Shown here one piece after another: positions 4,798 through 5,238 of a stretch of DNA of 5,238 bases. The notes below the pieces were generated by a model, which saw only the letters and a list, made by a program, of their open reading frames with translations, made no database searches and was not told the origin of the DNA. Position 1 is the stretch's first letter. The number at the start of each line of letters is the position of its first letter. Location: the NCBI GenBank assembly GCA_024404415.1, contig JAKSPX010000129.1, positions 1-5,238 of the forward strand. The letters are read 5' to 3'. The position numbers and the translations under genes are program-made. The stretch is from Clostridia bacterium (GTDB lineage Bacteria > Bacillota > Clostridia > Oscillospirales > QAMX01).

Positions 4798-5238
4798 GGC
4801 GGGAGAGGAGGCGGAAGGTCAGAAAGGCCGCCATAAGCGAGAAAAAGGAGGCGAAAAGCACGCCGGGGAGGATATCCATGGGTCTTTCCGCCCCGTGCGA
4901 GGCGCGCATGGCCGCCGCCGTGAGCGGGATGAGCTGGATGGAGGAGGCGTTCAGAAGCGTGAGCCGCGCCGCGGCAGAATCGTCGCCCGCGCTTTCGAGC
5001 ATTCCCGCCGCGCGGAGTCCGGCGGGCGTCGCCGCGTTCCCGATGCCGAGGAGGTTGGAGGAGATGTTTTCCGAAAGAGAGGCGAGAAGCGGCGCTTCGG
5101 TCGACCGCGGGCGGATGAAAAGCGTGATCAGCGGATGAATGACCTTCGTGATGAGGCGCGAGACGCCGGAACCCAGAAAGACCCCCGAGACGCCGCTCCA
5201 GAGGCAGACCGGCCCCGCGAGAAGCACGACAAGCGCGA
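4790..5238 (-). CDS. spmA: Spore maturation protein A, C-terminal part, cut by window edge
   Basis: The frame is open to the right edge and ends at TGA (4790-4792), giving about 149 residues. A GTG at 5227 lies within the continuing frame (preceded in frame by A-L-V) and is not a credible start, because SpmA proteins carry roughly 40-50 more residues upstream. The Gate-domain signature is clear: ENISSNLLGIGNAATPAGLRA, then LNASSIQLIPLTAAAMR. A final membrane segment (PGVLFASFFSLMAAFLTFRL) precedes a basic end. SpmA partners SpmB in spore core dehydration in Bacillus. The 8-base overlap with spmB supports one transcript. Sporulation-specific promoters would lie outside the window, so regulation cannot be seen. 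Family assignment is firm. Confidence 0.88.
   Translation of the reverse strand, partial: ALVVLLAGPVCLWSGVSGVFLGSGVSRLITKVIHPLITLFIRPRSTEAPLLASLSENISSNLLGIGNAATPAGLRAAGMLESAGDDSAAARLTLLNASSIQLIPLTAAAMRASHGAERPMDILPGVLFASFFSLMAAFLTFRLLSRRG

Overview
The window looks like chromosome from a GC-rich, endospore-forming Clostridia-type Bacillota, plausibly a gut Oscillospirales or Christensenellales relative. This rests on an adjacent spmA-spmB pair, strong AGGAGG-type ribosome binding sites, sigma-A-type promoters, an acidic type II acyl carrier protein and furanosidase-type glycoside hydrolases. The lineage is inference; no rRNA or other marker is present. All seven genes lie on the minus strand, so transcription runs from right to left.

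Right part (about 4285-5238): the C-terminal part of SpmA and a complete SpmB, overlapping by 8 bases and probably translationally coupled. Middle part (about 3300-4281): an acyl carrier protein gene with a perfect-consensus promoter (TTGACA, 17 bases, TATAAT) and a strong intrinsic terminator, followed by a YgjP-like zinc metallopeptidase gene. The longest open frame of the peptidase gene runs back into that terminator, but its real start is almost certainly an internal GTG.

Left part (1-3358): an apparent carbohydrate locus. It holds a divergent GH127 (DUF1680) beta-L-arabinofuranosidase-like enzyme with its own extended -10 promoter, then a 460-base non-coding spacer, a PhnP-like metallo-beta-lactamase-fold hydrolase, and the N-terminal part of a GH172 (DUF2961) enzyme cut by the window edge. 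Both glycoside hydrolase families act mainly on furanosides. GH127 and the visible part of GH172 lack signal peptides, which suggests processing of imported furanose-containing oligosaccharides in the cytoplasm. The MBL protein shares the PhnP-type Cys cluster and sits between them with an unknown role.

The most unusual stretch is the spacer 1215-1675. Seven in-phase 7-base repeats open it (1245-1293), and four more close it in inverted orientation (1644-1671). Their TTTTCAG-type parts form a 30-base inverted repeat with 28 matches. Between them lie an 8-base tandem repeat and at least six short perfect hairpins with 2-3 base loops, plus two longer imperfect ones. It resembles a MITE-like or nested palindromic repeat element sitting 2 bases past the GH127 stop. 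A second notable signal is that the acp and GH127 promoters share a 16-base block (15 identical) with a TGAC-N4-GTCA dyad over the -35 box, which could be a common operator.
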